Shown: positions 8,001 to 14,699, counted from the first letter of the stretch. The stretch: DNA of 18,368 bases from an uncultured Chitinophagaceae bacterium (GCA_903832075.1 CAILAF010000638.1:1-18368), one strand, 5' to 3'. A program made the numbers and translations. Notes: a model not told the origin generated them from the sequence alone.

Positions 8001-8650
8001 TTGAAGAGCGAATGAATGAATTAGGATTTGATGAAACAAAGAAAAATGAACATCGCAATTATAAATATCAATATGCGAGTATTTTGTTTATGAATGATGC
8101 GATTAAAAATTTTATAACAGAATACAGCAAACGACCAGATTTTGCTAATACTGTTTTTTTAATAACAGGCGATCACCGAATGCCGGAAATTCCAATGATT
8201 AGTAAATTAGATCGTTATCATGTGCCATTAATTATTTATTCACCTCTATTAAAACGTACAGCAAAATTTTCTTCAGTCTCAACTCATTATGATATTACAC
8301 CAAGTTTAACAATGTGGTTAAAGAAAAGCTATGGCTTGCAAATGCCTTCTGAAGTCAACTGGATGGGAACTGGTTTAGATACAACTCGTCAATTTAGAAA
8401 TATTCATGCATATCCTTTAATGCAAACGAAAACAGATATGATTGATTTTATAATGGGCGGTTATATGATTAACGGGAATGATCTATTTGCCATTAACAGT
8501 AATATGGATTTAACTAAAGAAATAAATAATGATGCAGAGATGTTAAAATTGAAAGCTGCATTCGATAAATTTAAATTTAAAAACAATCAATTTTTAGAGG
8601 GCGCTAAATTAGTACCGGATAGTTTATTGCAAAAATATTTGACCAAGTAA
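5066..8650 (+). CDS. Fusion: GT2 polysaccharide synthase + LtaS-like phosphotransferase/sulfatase
   Basis: A 1194-residue inner-membrane protein with two complete enzymes. Part one (about 1-470) is a processive family 2 glycosyltransferase of the PgaC/IcaA/BcsA kind: N-terminal membrane helix (9-36), D99 in LNDGS, DVD (175-177), GED (282-284) and QRNRW (326-330), then C-terminal helices (about 355-460). No PilZ domain is seen. Part two (about 530-1194) has five membrane helices (532-552, 574-597, 602-622, 653-674, 683-700) and a periplasmic alkaline-phosphatase-fold domain like lipoteichoic acid synthase: E804, nucleophile candidate T844 in GGRTFAVLPS, H964 in THDPF, and D1036-H1037 in GDH. 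Known LtaS relatives transfer phosphoglycerol or phosphoethanolamine. Predicted role: make and export a glycan and decorate it. Acceptor and sugar are unknown. Confidence 0.9.
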   Translation: MNWQTIESIFFAILSYGIFIYSVVLVLSYIFIGLFSIGETNVYLKKNSFTDYRLLAASPHAPSITIIAPAYNEGRTIIENVRSLLSIYYSNLELIILNDGSKDDTLEKLIEAYELKRVDFFVNYFIPTKKVRGVYRSTNPVYNKLVVVDKVNGGKADALNVGVNLASNNYLVCIDVDCILEQDALLKMIKPFLEQTDKKVIASGGVVRVANSCTVEHGQLVKVRMPENYLARIQSLEYIRSFILGRMAWSRLNGLMLISGAFGVFDKEVVIKSGGYNHNTVGEDMELVVRMRRYLEEHNEEYEVKYIPDPLCWTEVPSTTEVFSRQRNRWMRGTYETLMMHRIMFFNPKYHLMGLLSYPFWFFFELLAPLIETLGFISFITFALLGLIDWDFFFIYLLFVICFGYLYSAFAIYMEIITYNQYKKRTEVAQLILTALTEPFYFHPLVVISAIKGYLYLITKNKGWGEMTRVGFGKKTTAAKIADAVAHAVAEATEPIEKPQVVRLTLKQRVIKLYYNIKVKPFPVLRAGFKDFSRYAIVFSLLFFVNRIFELSYDAYKHGLPKFFLKVIGLGLLKDVAFILQTGLIGFAAFFIIYIFHKITARVFLVILSVLLLIIQIALSQYFIKTLVPLGADIWGYSWADIKLTVGSAGIQSSMILIFVIFIAVMSAAFIFIPRKIKVSNTYAFFLFTAFILGLSFNVETVANKLMPGQEYSNNLSINKSYFFFSSSYNHFFPQRITENIYTDTYSGDFGGDEKLDKNILASHHYVDEQEYPFLHTIDSTADVLSPFFNKATTPPNIVIILVEGLGRAFTNKGAYLGNFTPFIDSLAEKSLYWENFLSEGGRTFAVLPSFLGSLPFAKNGFNELGDRMPKHLSLLNLLKYNGYNTSFYYGGVSSFDNLNLYMRKNNIDAINDEETYPSNYVKMPSQNGYTWGYGDKELFRRYFETKQNPQQPFASVLLTVSTHDPFLINEQDYYLQRVEERMNELGFDETKKNEHRNYKYQYASILFMNDAIKNFITEYSKRPDFANTVFLITGDHRMPEIPMISKLDRYHVPLIIYSPLLKRTAKFSSVSTHYDITPSLTMWLKKSYGLQMPSEVNWMGTGLDTTRQFRNIHAYPLMQTKTDMIDFIMGGYMINGNDLFAINSNMDLTKEINNDAEMLKLKAAFDKFKFKNNQFLEGAKLVPDSLLQKYLTK

Positions 8651-8670
8651 AATATTTTTGTATTGTTGGA

Positions 8671-8686
8671 TTTCTCAAAAGAGAAA
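8671..8686. terminator. Weak hairpin between convergent genes
   Basis: A 6-bp TTTCTC/GAGAAA stem with an AAAA loop fills the 40-base gap between the convergent synthase gene (ends 8650) and the minus-strand gene (ends 8691). It is AT-rich and followed by A/T-rich sequence on both sides, so it could serve as a weak bidirectional terminator. Confidence 0.35.
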
Positions 8687-8690
8687 ATAA

Positions 8691-9878
8691 TTATTTATTT
8701 AAAGTTTCATAATAATCGTTCAAAATTTTTGTAACCATTGGTCGGTATATTTTCCAAAAAAAACTTACTCGCTCTTGTGCATCATTGCTATTATAAAATA
8801 ACCAGGTAAAATTTTGAACGCCTTTGAAATAAGAAGTATTATAGCTGATTGGATTATCACAAAAATCTGCGGCAAAATAAAAGAATCGATAATCTTTATT
8901 GATATGAACCATAATAACCGGAAAGCGTTCGGGAATATGATAAGCATTTAAGATTTTTCTTCCTTCTTCATTTGCATCTATTTCCAGATCGGCAATAGAA
9001 TGATTGTATTCTCTGTCAAAATTTGAAATTTCAAACCAATAAGAATATTTGATAACAGAGGAGATACCATAATAATTTTGACCTTCATCGTTTGAATAAA
9101 TAAAAGGAATATCTCTGTTTAAATGATTGCCGTATTGCAATATTTCTACATGATCATCATTGCGAACATAAGCAATACCACTTTTATTAAATGGCCATTG
9201 ATTGTTGTGTTGTAATTTATAATTTCTAATTAACCATTTAGGTAATTCTAAATTTACTGTTGTATCCAATGAATCAAAATATCTTCCTATCCATCCGGTC
9301 CATCTTATTCCAAATGTATTTTCAAAATCGCTTCTCACGGCACTTTGCGTTGGAGAACCTAAGCAATTAAATTCTGCGATAACTAATTTATGTTTCGCTT
9401 TCATCATTTTTAAATATTCAATATCCTGTGCACTCATTCCGCCATAAACCACTTGCGATCTTTCTTTATCATCTTTTACATGAAACCATTCATTGTAATA
9501 AATACCATAAGCATCTGTAATATAGGCCATATCAGCATCCTGGCTTAATTGCTGTAATTGTACATCTGTAAAACGTTCTAATCCTTTTAATCTGTAATGA
9601 TAATCGGGCAATGGAAAAAAGCCATAATAATCCTTTGCGCGATCATATAATTCAAAATTATTTTTTGCAAACTTTTGATAATTCAATATCCAGTTTAAGG
9701 AAAGATGTTCTTGTCCGTTTTTGGTAAGAACCGTTTTATCTATAATGGCAACTACCATTTTTCTTTTAGGTGAAAAAATCCAAAATAAAAGCATCCATAA
9801 TGGCAGTAATAAAATACCAATGAAGATGACATTAATAATCTTTCGTCTGATTTTTTTATTTAAAAACGAAATTGCCAT
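8691..9878 (-). CDS. Membrane-anchored periplasmic protein, unknown family
   Basis: A 395-residue protein with a single N-terminal membrane helix (about 14-37, after a KKIRRK basic start) and a large domain predicted in the periplasm. I do not recognise the family. Distinct segments are 'AIIDKTV' (44-50), 'DADMAYITDAYG' (114-125), 'AEFNCLGSPT' (168-177) followed by 'WTGWIGRYFDSLD' (193-205), and 'FYFAADFCDN' (333-342). The spacing of short hydrophobic strands with polar ends suggests an alpha/beta enzyme-like fold (PelA-like or amidotransferase-like folds are possibilities only). The ATG lies inside the end of the YaiO-type gene (19-base overlap), so it is translated with that exporter. By position it would take the place of PgaB/IcaB-type glycan-processing proteins, which is inference. 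Confidence 0.7.
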   Translation of the reverse strand: MAISFLNKKIRRKIINVIFIGILLLPLWMLLFWIFSPKRKMVVAIIDKTVLTKNGQEHLSLNWILNYQKFAKNNFELYDRAKDYYGFFPLPDYHYRLKGLERFTDVQLQQLSQDADMAYITDAYGIYYNEWFHVKDDKERSQVVYGGMSAQDIEYLKMMKAKHKLVIAEFNCLGSPTQSAVRSDFENTFGIRWTGWIGRYFDSLDTTVNLELPKWLIRNYKLQHNNQWPFNKSGIAYVRNDDHVEILQYGNHLNRDIPFIYSNDEGQNYYGISSVIKYSYWFEISNFDREYNHSIADLEIDANEEGRKILNAYHIPERFPVIMVHINKDYRFFYFAADFCDNPISYNTSYFKGVQNFTWLFYNSNDAQERVSFFWKIYRPMVTKILNDYYETLNK

Positions 9879-11119
9879 GATATACCAATTTGAAATTGAT
9901 TGCCGATAGTTGAAGGAAGATATTCTTGATTATACCATGTTGCATCAATAGCTAAAACATTCATGTGTGAAACTTTCTTTTTAAAGAAAGCTCCGAATTT
10001 ATAAGTTGGTAATTGATTGTTTAATGTTCCTAACTGACTTGCCACAGATCTGTCATCAGGTGAAATGCCATAACCAAGTGTGCCGCCAATATAATCATCA
10101 GCATTGCCGCTAAAATAATAACGCGCTGTTCCAATGTACGCAACCGACAAAGTGTTTGTATAAGTACTTGGAATGATATAGGTTCTTGCACCTACAAGCC
10201 AGCTTTTATAATACTTTCCAAGATAAGCGGTGTAAATCCAAGTTGGCGTTCCTGTAAATTGTAAATACCTGAAACCTAATTCTCCTTCAAAACTTTTGGG
10301 AAGATTAGCGTATAAAGAAAATCCTCCGCGCCATGTTGGGAAAACACCTTGATTGTTATTCGAGTATCCGAGATTTACATAACTGTAAAATGTTTTGGAA
10401 ATTTTAGGATAAGCATCTGCTTCTAATTGTAAACCATTTTCTGCAAAACGATTTGCATAATTTATTCTTCCAATAACGGTTCCTATTTTTGTACTTCGGC
10501 CATAATCAATACTTACTAAATGCCATGGATTAGGAAATTGTGTATCGAAATAAACATAATCGTATTCTAAACTAATTTTATTTTTTGCAGCTTCTTCTTT
10601 AATCTTATCAGCCAAAGATCTTGCTTCTGTATTATTTCTATTTAGTTTTAAAATGAATTGAACAGTAGAATCAGCTTGCTTATAATTTTTTAAGGCACGT
10701 AAAATTTTTGTTTTACGTATTAATAATTCTTCTGATTGAGGATGATATTGCAAAGCGTTGTTACAAACAATTAATCCATTTGCATAATGATCGTTCCAGT
10801 ATTCCAGATCGCTATAAGCTAAAGATGCATCTTCGTAATCAGGTTTATTTTTAATTACATAATCAAAACAATATTTAGCACTGTCATAATGATTGGTCCA
10901 AGAATAAATTCTTCCTAAAAAAATACGTATGTCTGAATAATTTGGACTAATCGTTAAAGCACGATTTAAATATACTTTGGCTTTAGAATAATTTTTTTCA
11001 TCAAATGCGGCTTTGCGTGCAATTTGTAATAACCCATCAGAAGAAGTTGTATCCTGAGAAAAGCAAAGTGAGAAACAAAAACAAAAAATGCAAAGCGATA
11101 TTATTTTTTTATAGATCAT
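9860..11119 (-). CDS. TPR plus YaiO-type outer-membrane beta-barrel protein
   Basis: A 419-residue protein from the ATG at 11119; a TTG one codon upstream also reads as a start but is not needed. A cysteine-rich but otherwise normal signal peptide (1-21, ending CFSQ) is followed by three to four TPR-like helical pairs (about 28-165, e.g. 'AKVYLNRALTISPNYSDIRIFLGRIY'-type repeats, shortened). The C-terminal barrel of about 240 residues has YaiO-family features ('YDYVYFDT', 'HLVSIDYGR', 'NYANRF', 'LGKYYKSW') and a terminal Phe (WQFRF). TPR-plus-barrel is the layout of PgaA, the PNAG export pore, here in a shorter protein. In E. coli yaiO lies near the GT2 gene yaiP, the same pairing as here. 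Predicted role: outer-membrane passage of the glycan made by the fusion synthase. Confidence 0.87.
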   Translation of the reverse strand: MIYKKIISLCIFCFCFSLCFSQDTTSSDGLLQIARKAAFDEKNYSKAKVYLNRALTISPNYSDIRIFLGRIYSWTNHYDSAKYCFDYVIKNKPDYEDASLAYSDLEYWNDHYANGLIVCNNALQYHPQSEELLIRKTKILRALKNYKQADSTVQFILKLNRNNTEARSLADKIKEEAAKNKISLEYDYVYFDTQFPNPWHLVSIDYGRSTKIGTVIGRINYANRFAENGLQLEADAYPKISKTFYSYVNLGYSNNNQGVFPTWRGGFSLYANLPKSFEGELGFRYLQFTGTPTWIYTAYLGKYYKSWLVGARTYIIPSTYTNTLSVAYIGTARYYFSGNADDYIGGTLGYGISPDDRSVASQLGTLNNQLPTYKFGAFFKKKVSHMNVLAIDATWYNQEYLPSTIGNQFQIGISWQFRF

Positions 11120-11144
11120 CAAAACAAATAAAAATTATTTTGAT

Positions 11145-11157
11145 AAAGATAATCTTT
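11145..11157. promoter_or_regulatory. Small palindrome in the yaiO-like leader
   Basis: AAAGAT-A-ATCTTT, a 6-bp inverted repeat with one central base, lies 26 bases before the start of the YaiO-type gene. On the minus strand it overlaps TATCTTTA, a near match to the -7 consensus, with TTTT 18 bases upstream of it. It may be an operator over a weak promoter. Chance occurrence in AT-rich DNA is quite possible. Confidence 0.25.
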
Positions 11158-11217
11158 TGAACTCTTTATAAAATTGAATGATGATGAATAAAGAACAATT
11201 AAAGTATATTTTAATCG

Positions 11218-11247
11218 AAAGCCCTTTCCATATGGAAAGGGCTTTTT
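11218..11247. terminator. Palindromic terminator downstream of tRNA-Met
   Basis: A perfect 28-bp palindrome (11218-11245) built around AGCCCTTTCC/GGAAAGGGCT with an ATAT tip. It is flanked by A residues on the left and T residues on the right, so it has terminator form on either strand. It immediately follows the 3' end of the minus-strand tRNA-Met, whose transcript it most plausibly ends. Confidence 0.75.
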
Positions 11248-11253
11248 GATGTT

Positions 11254-11330
11254 TGGTGGACCCAGTAGGGCATGATCCTACGACCCCCTGATTATGAGTC
11301 AGGTGCTCTAACCAACTGAGCTATGGGTCC
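11254..11330 (-). tRNA. tRNA-Met (CAT), elongator type, CCA encoded
   Basis: Read from 11330 to 11254 on the minus strand. It has acceptor stem GGACCCA/TGGGTCC, D arm GCTC-AGTTGGTTA-GAGC, anticodon arm CCTGA-CTCATAA-TCAGG, T stem GTAGG/CCTAC and discriminator A, followed by an encoded CCA (11256-11254). The anticodon stem lacks the three G-C pairs of initiator tRNA, so this is an elongator. A tRNA-Ile2 whose CAU is modified to lysidine cannot be excluded from sequence. The T loop reads ATCATGC instead of TTCRAnn, i.e. the T54 and A58 bases are exchanged. Confidence 0.9.
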
Positions 11331-11356
11331 TGAATCTTTTACGATTCGCAAGGGCG

Positions 11357-11386
11357 CAAAAGTAGAAAAATAAAGAATACCAGAAA
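11357..11386 (-). promoter_or_regulatory. Promoter of tRNA-Met
   Basis: On the minus strand TTTC (11386-11383) is followed after 18 bases by TACTTTTG (11364-11357), an exact TAnnTTTG match 26 bases upstream of the tRNA. Spacing equals that of the tRNA-Asn promoter. Confidence 0.6.
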
Positions 11387-11463
11387 AAATACTATTATTT
11401 GAGCGAGATTTAATTCTGTTAGCCTGCATTTTAAACAAACACACTTTAATATCTGAGCCGTAC

Positions 11464-11509
11464 CTCCTTCGTATCAAGTCCACTAATTAGTGGACTTGAT
11501 ACGAAGGAG
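11464..11509. repeat. Perfect 46-bp palindrome
   Basis: Two 23-base arms (left arm begins CTCCTTCGTATCAAGTCC, centre CTAATTAG) are exact reverse complements with no spacer. GC content is higher than the surrounding AT-rich DNA. There is no T tract, so it is not a terminator, and no target-site duplication is seen at its edges. Function unknown. Confidence 0.9.
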
Positions 11510-11645
11510 TCCAGAAGGAGTCTCGAATGAGGTTAGAAGCAGATTTATATAAATTTTTAAATAATTTCACCATGCTTTTGCAGCATTTCTAAAATATTTC
11601 TTAAATTTTTTTGTTTGTTGTGTGAAAAGTATACATATTTGTATA

Positions 11646-11670
11646 TTAATGTGTTAAAAATACACATTAA
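11646..11670. promoter_or_regulatory. Inverted repeat upstream of GH13, shared core with susC leader
   Basis: TTAATGTGT and ACACATTAA form a 9-bp perfect inverted repeat around a 7-base spacer, 35-59 bases before the GH13 start. Its core GTGTTAAAAATACAC (11651-11665) matches 13 of 15 bases of an element before the susC-like gene, so it may be a common operator. Confidence 0.5.
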
Positions 11671-11675
11671 AATTT

Positions 11676-11699
11676 CAAACGTTTGCGCTAACGTTTTGC
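11676..11699. promoter_or_regulatory. LacI-family-like operator before GH13
   Basis: CAAACGTTTG (11676-11685) is a perfect 10-bp palindrome, followed at once by a related CTAACGTTTTG (11688-11698). The AACGTT core with a central CpG is the hallmark of LacI-family sugar-repressor sites. The site abuts the GH13 start codon, a position suited to repression. The regulator gene is not in the window. Confidence 0.45.
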
Positions 11700-11704
11700 T
11701 TAAA

Positions 11705-14632
11705 ATGAAAATAAAGTCCCTTTTAGTCTGCTTGCTTCTTTGCAATATATTTTGCAATGCTCAACTATTAAGTTGGTCACCTGCTTTTATTACCGATACC
11801 ACATCAACAGTAACTATTACATGTGATGCAACACAAGGAAATCTGGGATTAAACAATTACACACCCACTTCAGATGTTTATGTTCATATTGGTTTAATAA
11901 CATCATCAAGCACTTCATCATCTAATTGGTTACATGTTCCTTCTTTCTCAACATGGGGCAGTACAAATCCCCAAATTCAAACAACATATCTTGGAAATAA
12001 TAAATGGCAATACACAATTACCGGTGGGCTTAGAACTTTTTTTGGCGTAACTAGTTCTTCAGAAACAGTATCGAAGATTGCAATTCTTTTTAGAAGTGGA
12101 AATGGTTCATTAAAACAAGCAAACATTGATGGAAGCGACATGTATGTTCCTGTTTATTCGTATGTTACCGCATCAAATTTATTAGTACGATTAGATGCTC
12201 CTTTCCGTCAACCATTATATACACCAGCATTAGTTCCTCTTACAAAAAAAATTGGCGATAATGTTAGTATTACTGCAAACACAAATCAAAACGCAACTAT
12301 TAATTTATTCTTTAACGGAACGCAAGTTGGTTCTACTGCAACAAATACACAAACCGCATCTGCATCAGCTACTATTACATCTGCAGGAACACAAACAATA
12401 GTAGCACAAGCAAATAACGGAACAAGCACAACAAGTGATACATCAACTTTCTTTATTTCATCTTCTAATACTTTTGCTGCGTTACCATCAGGAATTGTTG
12501 ATGGTATTAATTACGAAGCAGGCGATACATCTGTTGTATTGGTATTGTATGCGCCACATAAATCTCAGATAGTTGTTGTTGGAGATTTTAATAACTGGAC
12601 ACAATCTTCGGCTTATCAAATGAATGAAACACCGGATAGTTTACGCTATTGGCTTCGAATTAAAGGATTAACTGCCGGAAAAGAATATGCTTATCAATAT
12701 GTGATTGATGGAAGTCTAATAGTTGCAGATTATAATGCTGAAAAAATTTTAGACAAAGCAAATGACCCATATATTTCAACAACAACGTATCCTAATTTAA
12801 AAGTTTTTCCATCTGCTGCAACAGGAAATATAGTTAGTGTTTTACAAACAGCAAAGCCTGCATACAATTGGCAGGTTACAAATTTTGTTAGACCAGATAA
12901 AAGAAATTTATCGATTTATGAATTGTGGGTTGGCAATTTTACTGCTGCGCAAAATTATCAGGCATTAAAAGACACGCTTACTTATTTAAAAAGATTAGGC
13001 ATTAATGCTATTGAATTAATGCCCGTTAACGAATTTGAAGGAAATATTAGTTGGGGATATAATCCCAATTTTTATTTTGCTCCGGATAAATATTATGGAA
13101 CAGAAAATGCATTGCGACAATTTATTGATGCTTGTCATCAACAAGGAATTGCGGTAATTATGGATATGGTATTGAACCATTCATTCGGTTCATCGCCAAT
13201 GGTTCAAATGTATTGGAACTCTGCTTTAAATATTCCTACTGCAAATAGCCCTTGGTTTTCTCAATATTATACGCATGCATTCGATGTAGGGATACAGTTT
13301 AATAATAGCTCTGATGCAACCAAGCAATTTAGGGAAAGAGTAATTAATCATTGGTTGAAAAATTATCATATTGACGGGTACCGATTTGATTTGGCAAAAG
13401 GCTTTACCCCAACAAATACTTGCGATGCTTCAGGCAATAATTGTAATGTTACAACATGGGGTAATTACGATCAGCAGAGAATTAATTTATGGGATACACT
13501 ATATAATTATCAGCAATCTGTTTCTCCGGGTAGTTATTGTATTCTTGAAATGTTTGCCGATAATTCGGAAGAAATAGTTGAAGCAAATTATGGGATGATG
13601 ATATGGGGCAATCTTCATTCTAATTTCAATCAGGTAACCATGGGATATAGTAATCCTTCATGGGATTTAAGTTCCGGTGTTTATACCAACAGAGGATATA
13701 ACTCTCCAAATTTAATTACGTATCAGGAAAGTCATGATGAAGAAAGATTAATGTATAATAATGAAGTGTACGGAAACGGTAGCGGTTCTTATAATACAAA
13801 AGATACAGCCACCGGGTTGAATCGTAATGCAATGGCAGCATCTTTTTGGGCAATGATACCCGGACCTAAAATGATGTGGCAATTTGGTGAATTAGGATTT
13901 GATTATTCAATTAACACATGCTCAGACTTAACTATAAATAATAACTGCCGATTAAGTCAAAAGCCTTTGGTTTGGAATTATTATTCTAATGCTAATCGTC
14001 TTGGATTATATAATGTGTATTCAAAACTTCTCAATCTAAGAAATACACCAAAATATATAAACACATTTACAACCGGTACAATCAATTATAATTTAGCAAA
14101 CGCATTCAAGTCATTAGTAGTTACAAGTGATTCTTTAAGTTTAGTAGTAATTGGTAATGTTGATGTGATACCACAAACGGGCTCTGTAACTTTTCCAACT
14201 GCCGGCACTTGGTACAGTTATTTAACATCAGCAACGCATACTGCAACAGGTGCTTCCGAAAGCATCACTTTGCAACCCGGAGAATATTATGTTTATACTA
14301 ATAAGAATTTAAATAATTCTGTAGTTACTGCAATTGCCCCGGTTAGCAATGATATTAACAGTTTAAAGATTAGTATCACTCCAAATCCTGTTTATTCATC
14401 TGCCAATATTATTTACACATTACCCGAAAATGGTGTTGTAAATATTAGTGTGTTAGGATTAGATGGAAGAAAAGTAGCCAATTTATTTAATGGATTTAAA
14501 ACAAAAGGTATTCAAACTTTGTCACTTAACGGCAATGGATTAAACACAGCCCAACTTGGGAAAGGAATGTATTTGTTGGAAATACAAGAGAACGGGAAAA
14601 GAAGAACAGAAAAATTTATACTAATAAATTGA
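11705..14632 (+). CDS. Secreted GH13 alpha-amylase-family enzyme with T9SS sorting domain
   Basis: A 975-residue exported enzyme. The ATG at 11705 is chosen because it opens directly on a signal peptide (MKIKSLLVCLLLCNIFCNAQ); an upstream TTG would add 30 residues of non-signal sequence. Order: N-terminal beta domain of the DUF4961/starch-associated sort (about 24-160), Ig-like domain (about 180-260), CBM48-like early-set domain (about 265-385, with 'VVVGDFNNW'), GH13 barrel (about 405-760), beta domain, and a C-terminal T9SS type A sorting domain (about 888-975, 'SITPNPVYSSA...GMYLLEI'). GH13 regions are intact: DMVLNH (487-492), nucleophile D562 in GYRFD, acid/base E615 in ILEMF, and H677-D678. 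It hydrolyses alpha-glucans such as starch or glycogen outside the cell; subfamily not assigned. Confidence 0.93.
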   Translation: MKIKSLLVCLLLCNIFCNAQLLSWSPAFITDTTSTVTITCDATQGNLGLNNYTPTSDVYVHIGLITSSSTSSSNWLHVPSFSTWGSTNPQIQTTYLGNNKWQYTITGGLRTFFGVTSSSETVSKIAILFRSGNGSLKQANIDGSDMYVPVYSYVTASNLLVRLDAPFRQPLYTPALVPLTKKIGDNVSITANTNQNATINLFFNGTQVGSTATNTQTASASATITSAGTQTIVAQANNGTSTTSDTSTFFISSSNTFAALPSGIVDGINYEAGDTSVVLVLYAPHKSQIVVVGDFNNWTQSSAYQMNETPDSLRYWLRIKGLTAGKEYAYQYVIDGSLIVADYNAEKILDKANDPYISTTTYPNLKVFPSAATGNIVSVLQTAKPAYNWQVTNFVRPDKRNLSIYELWVGNFTAAQNYQALKDTLTYLKRLGINAIELMPVNEFEGNISWGYNPNFYFAPDKYYGTENALRQFIDACHQQGIAVIMDMVLNHSFGSSPMVQMYWNSALNIPTANSPWFSQYYTHAFDVGIQFNNSSDATKQFRERVINHWLKNYHIDGYRFDLAKGFTPTNTCDASGNNCNVTTWGNYDQQRINLWDTLYNYQQSVSPGSYCILEMFADNSEEIVEANYGMMIWGNLHSNFNQVTMGYSNPSWDLSSGVYTNRGYNSPNLITYQESHDEERLMYNNEVYGNGSGSYNTKDTATGLNRNAMAASFWAMIPGPKMMWQFGELGFDYSINTCSDLTINNNCRLSQKPLVWNYYSNANRLGLYNVYSKLLNLRNTPKYINTFTTGTINYNLANAFKSLVVTSDSLSLVVIGNVDVIPQTGSVTFPTAGTWYSYLTSATHTATGASESITLQPGEYYVYTNKNLNNSVVTAIAPVSNDINSLKISITPNPVYSSANIIYTLPENGVVNISVLGLDGRKVANLFNGFKTKGIQTLSLNGNGLNTAQLGKGMYLLEIQENGKRRTEKFILIN

Positions 14633-14684
14633 TAAAAGATGCATCAAACATTTACAATCAATTGTCTGATAAGTGCCAATGAAA

Positions 14685-14699
14685 GTGTAAAAAGTACAC
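14685..14699. promoter_or_regulatory. GTGTA-N5-TACAC inverted repeat before susC-like gene
   Basis: GTGTAAAAAGTACAC is a 5-bp inverted repeat with a 5-base A-rich spacer, 72 bases before the susC-like start. Thirteen of its fifteen bases equal the element at 11651-11665 upstream of GH13. No clear TAnnTTTG promoter was found in this 138-base gap. Confidence 0.45.

Larger units (their letters stand above)
11331..11704. other. 374-base gene-free stretch between tRNA-Met and GH13
   Basis: It holds the tRNA-Met promoter, a perfect 46-bp palindrome, a short direct repeat (GAAGGAGTC at 11503 and 11514), and the GH13 control region with two inverted repeats. Short open frames here include one whose end reads GPIAQLVRAPDS, the familiar false translation of a tRNA, and none looks coding. 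Confidence 0.7.

Noticed and set aside
11292..11483. Open frame on the minus strand ending GPIAQLVRAPDS
   Set aside because: It reads through the tRNA-Met gene and one arm of the palindrome; this peptide ending is a well-known false translation of tRNA sequence.
11615..11704. N-terminal extension of the GH13 enzyme from a TTG
   Set aside because: The added 30 residues would bury the signal peptide and cover both operator-like repeats; the ATG at 11705 begins exactly at the signal peptide.
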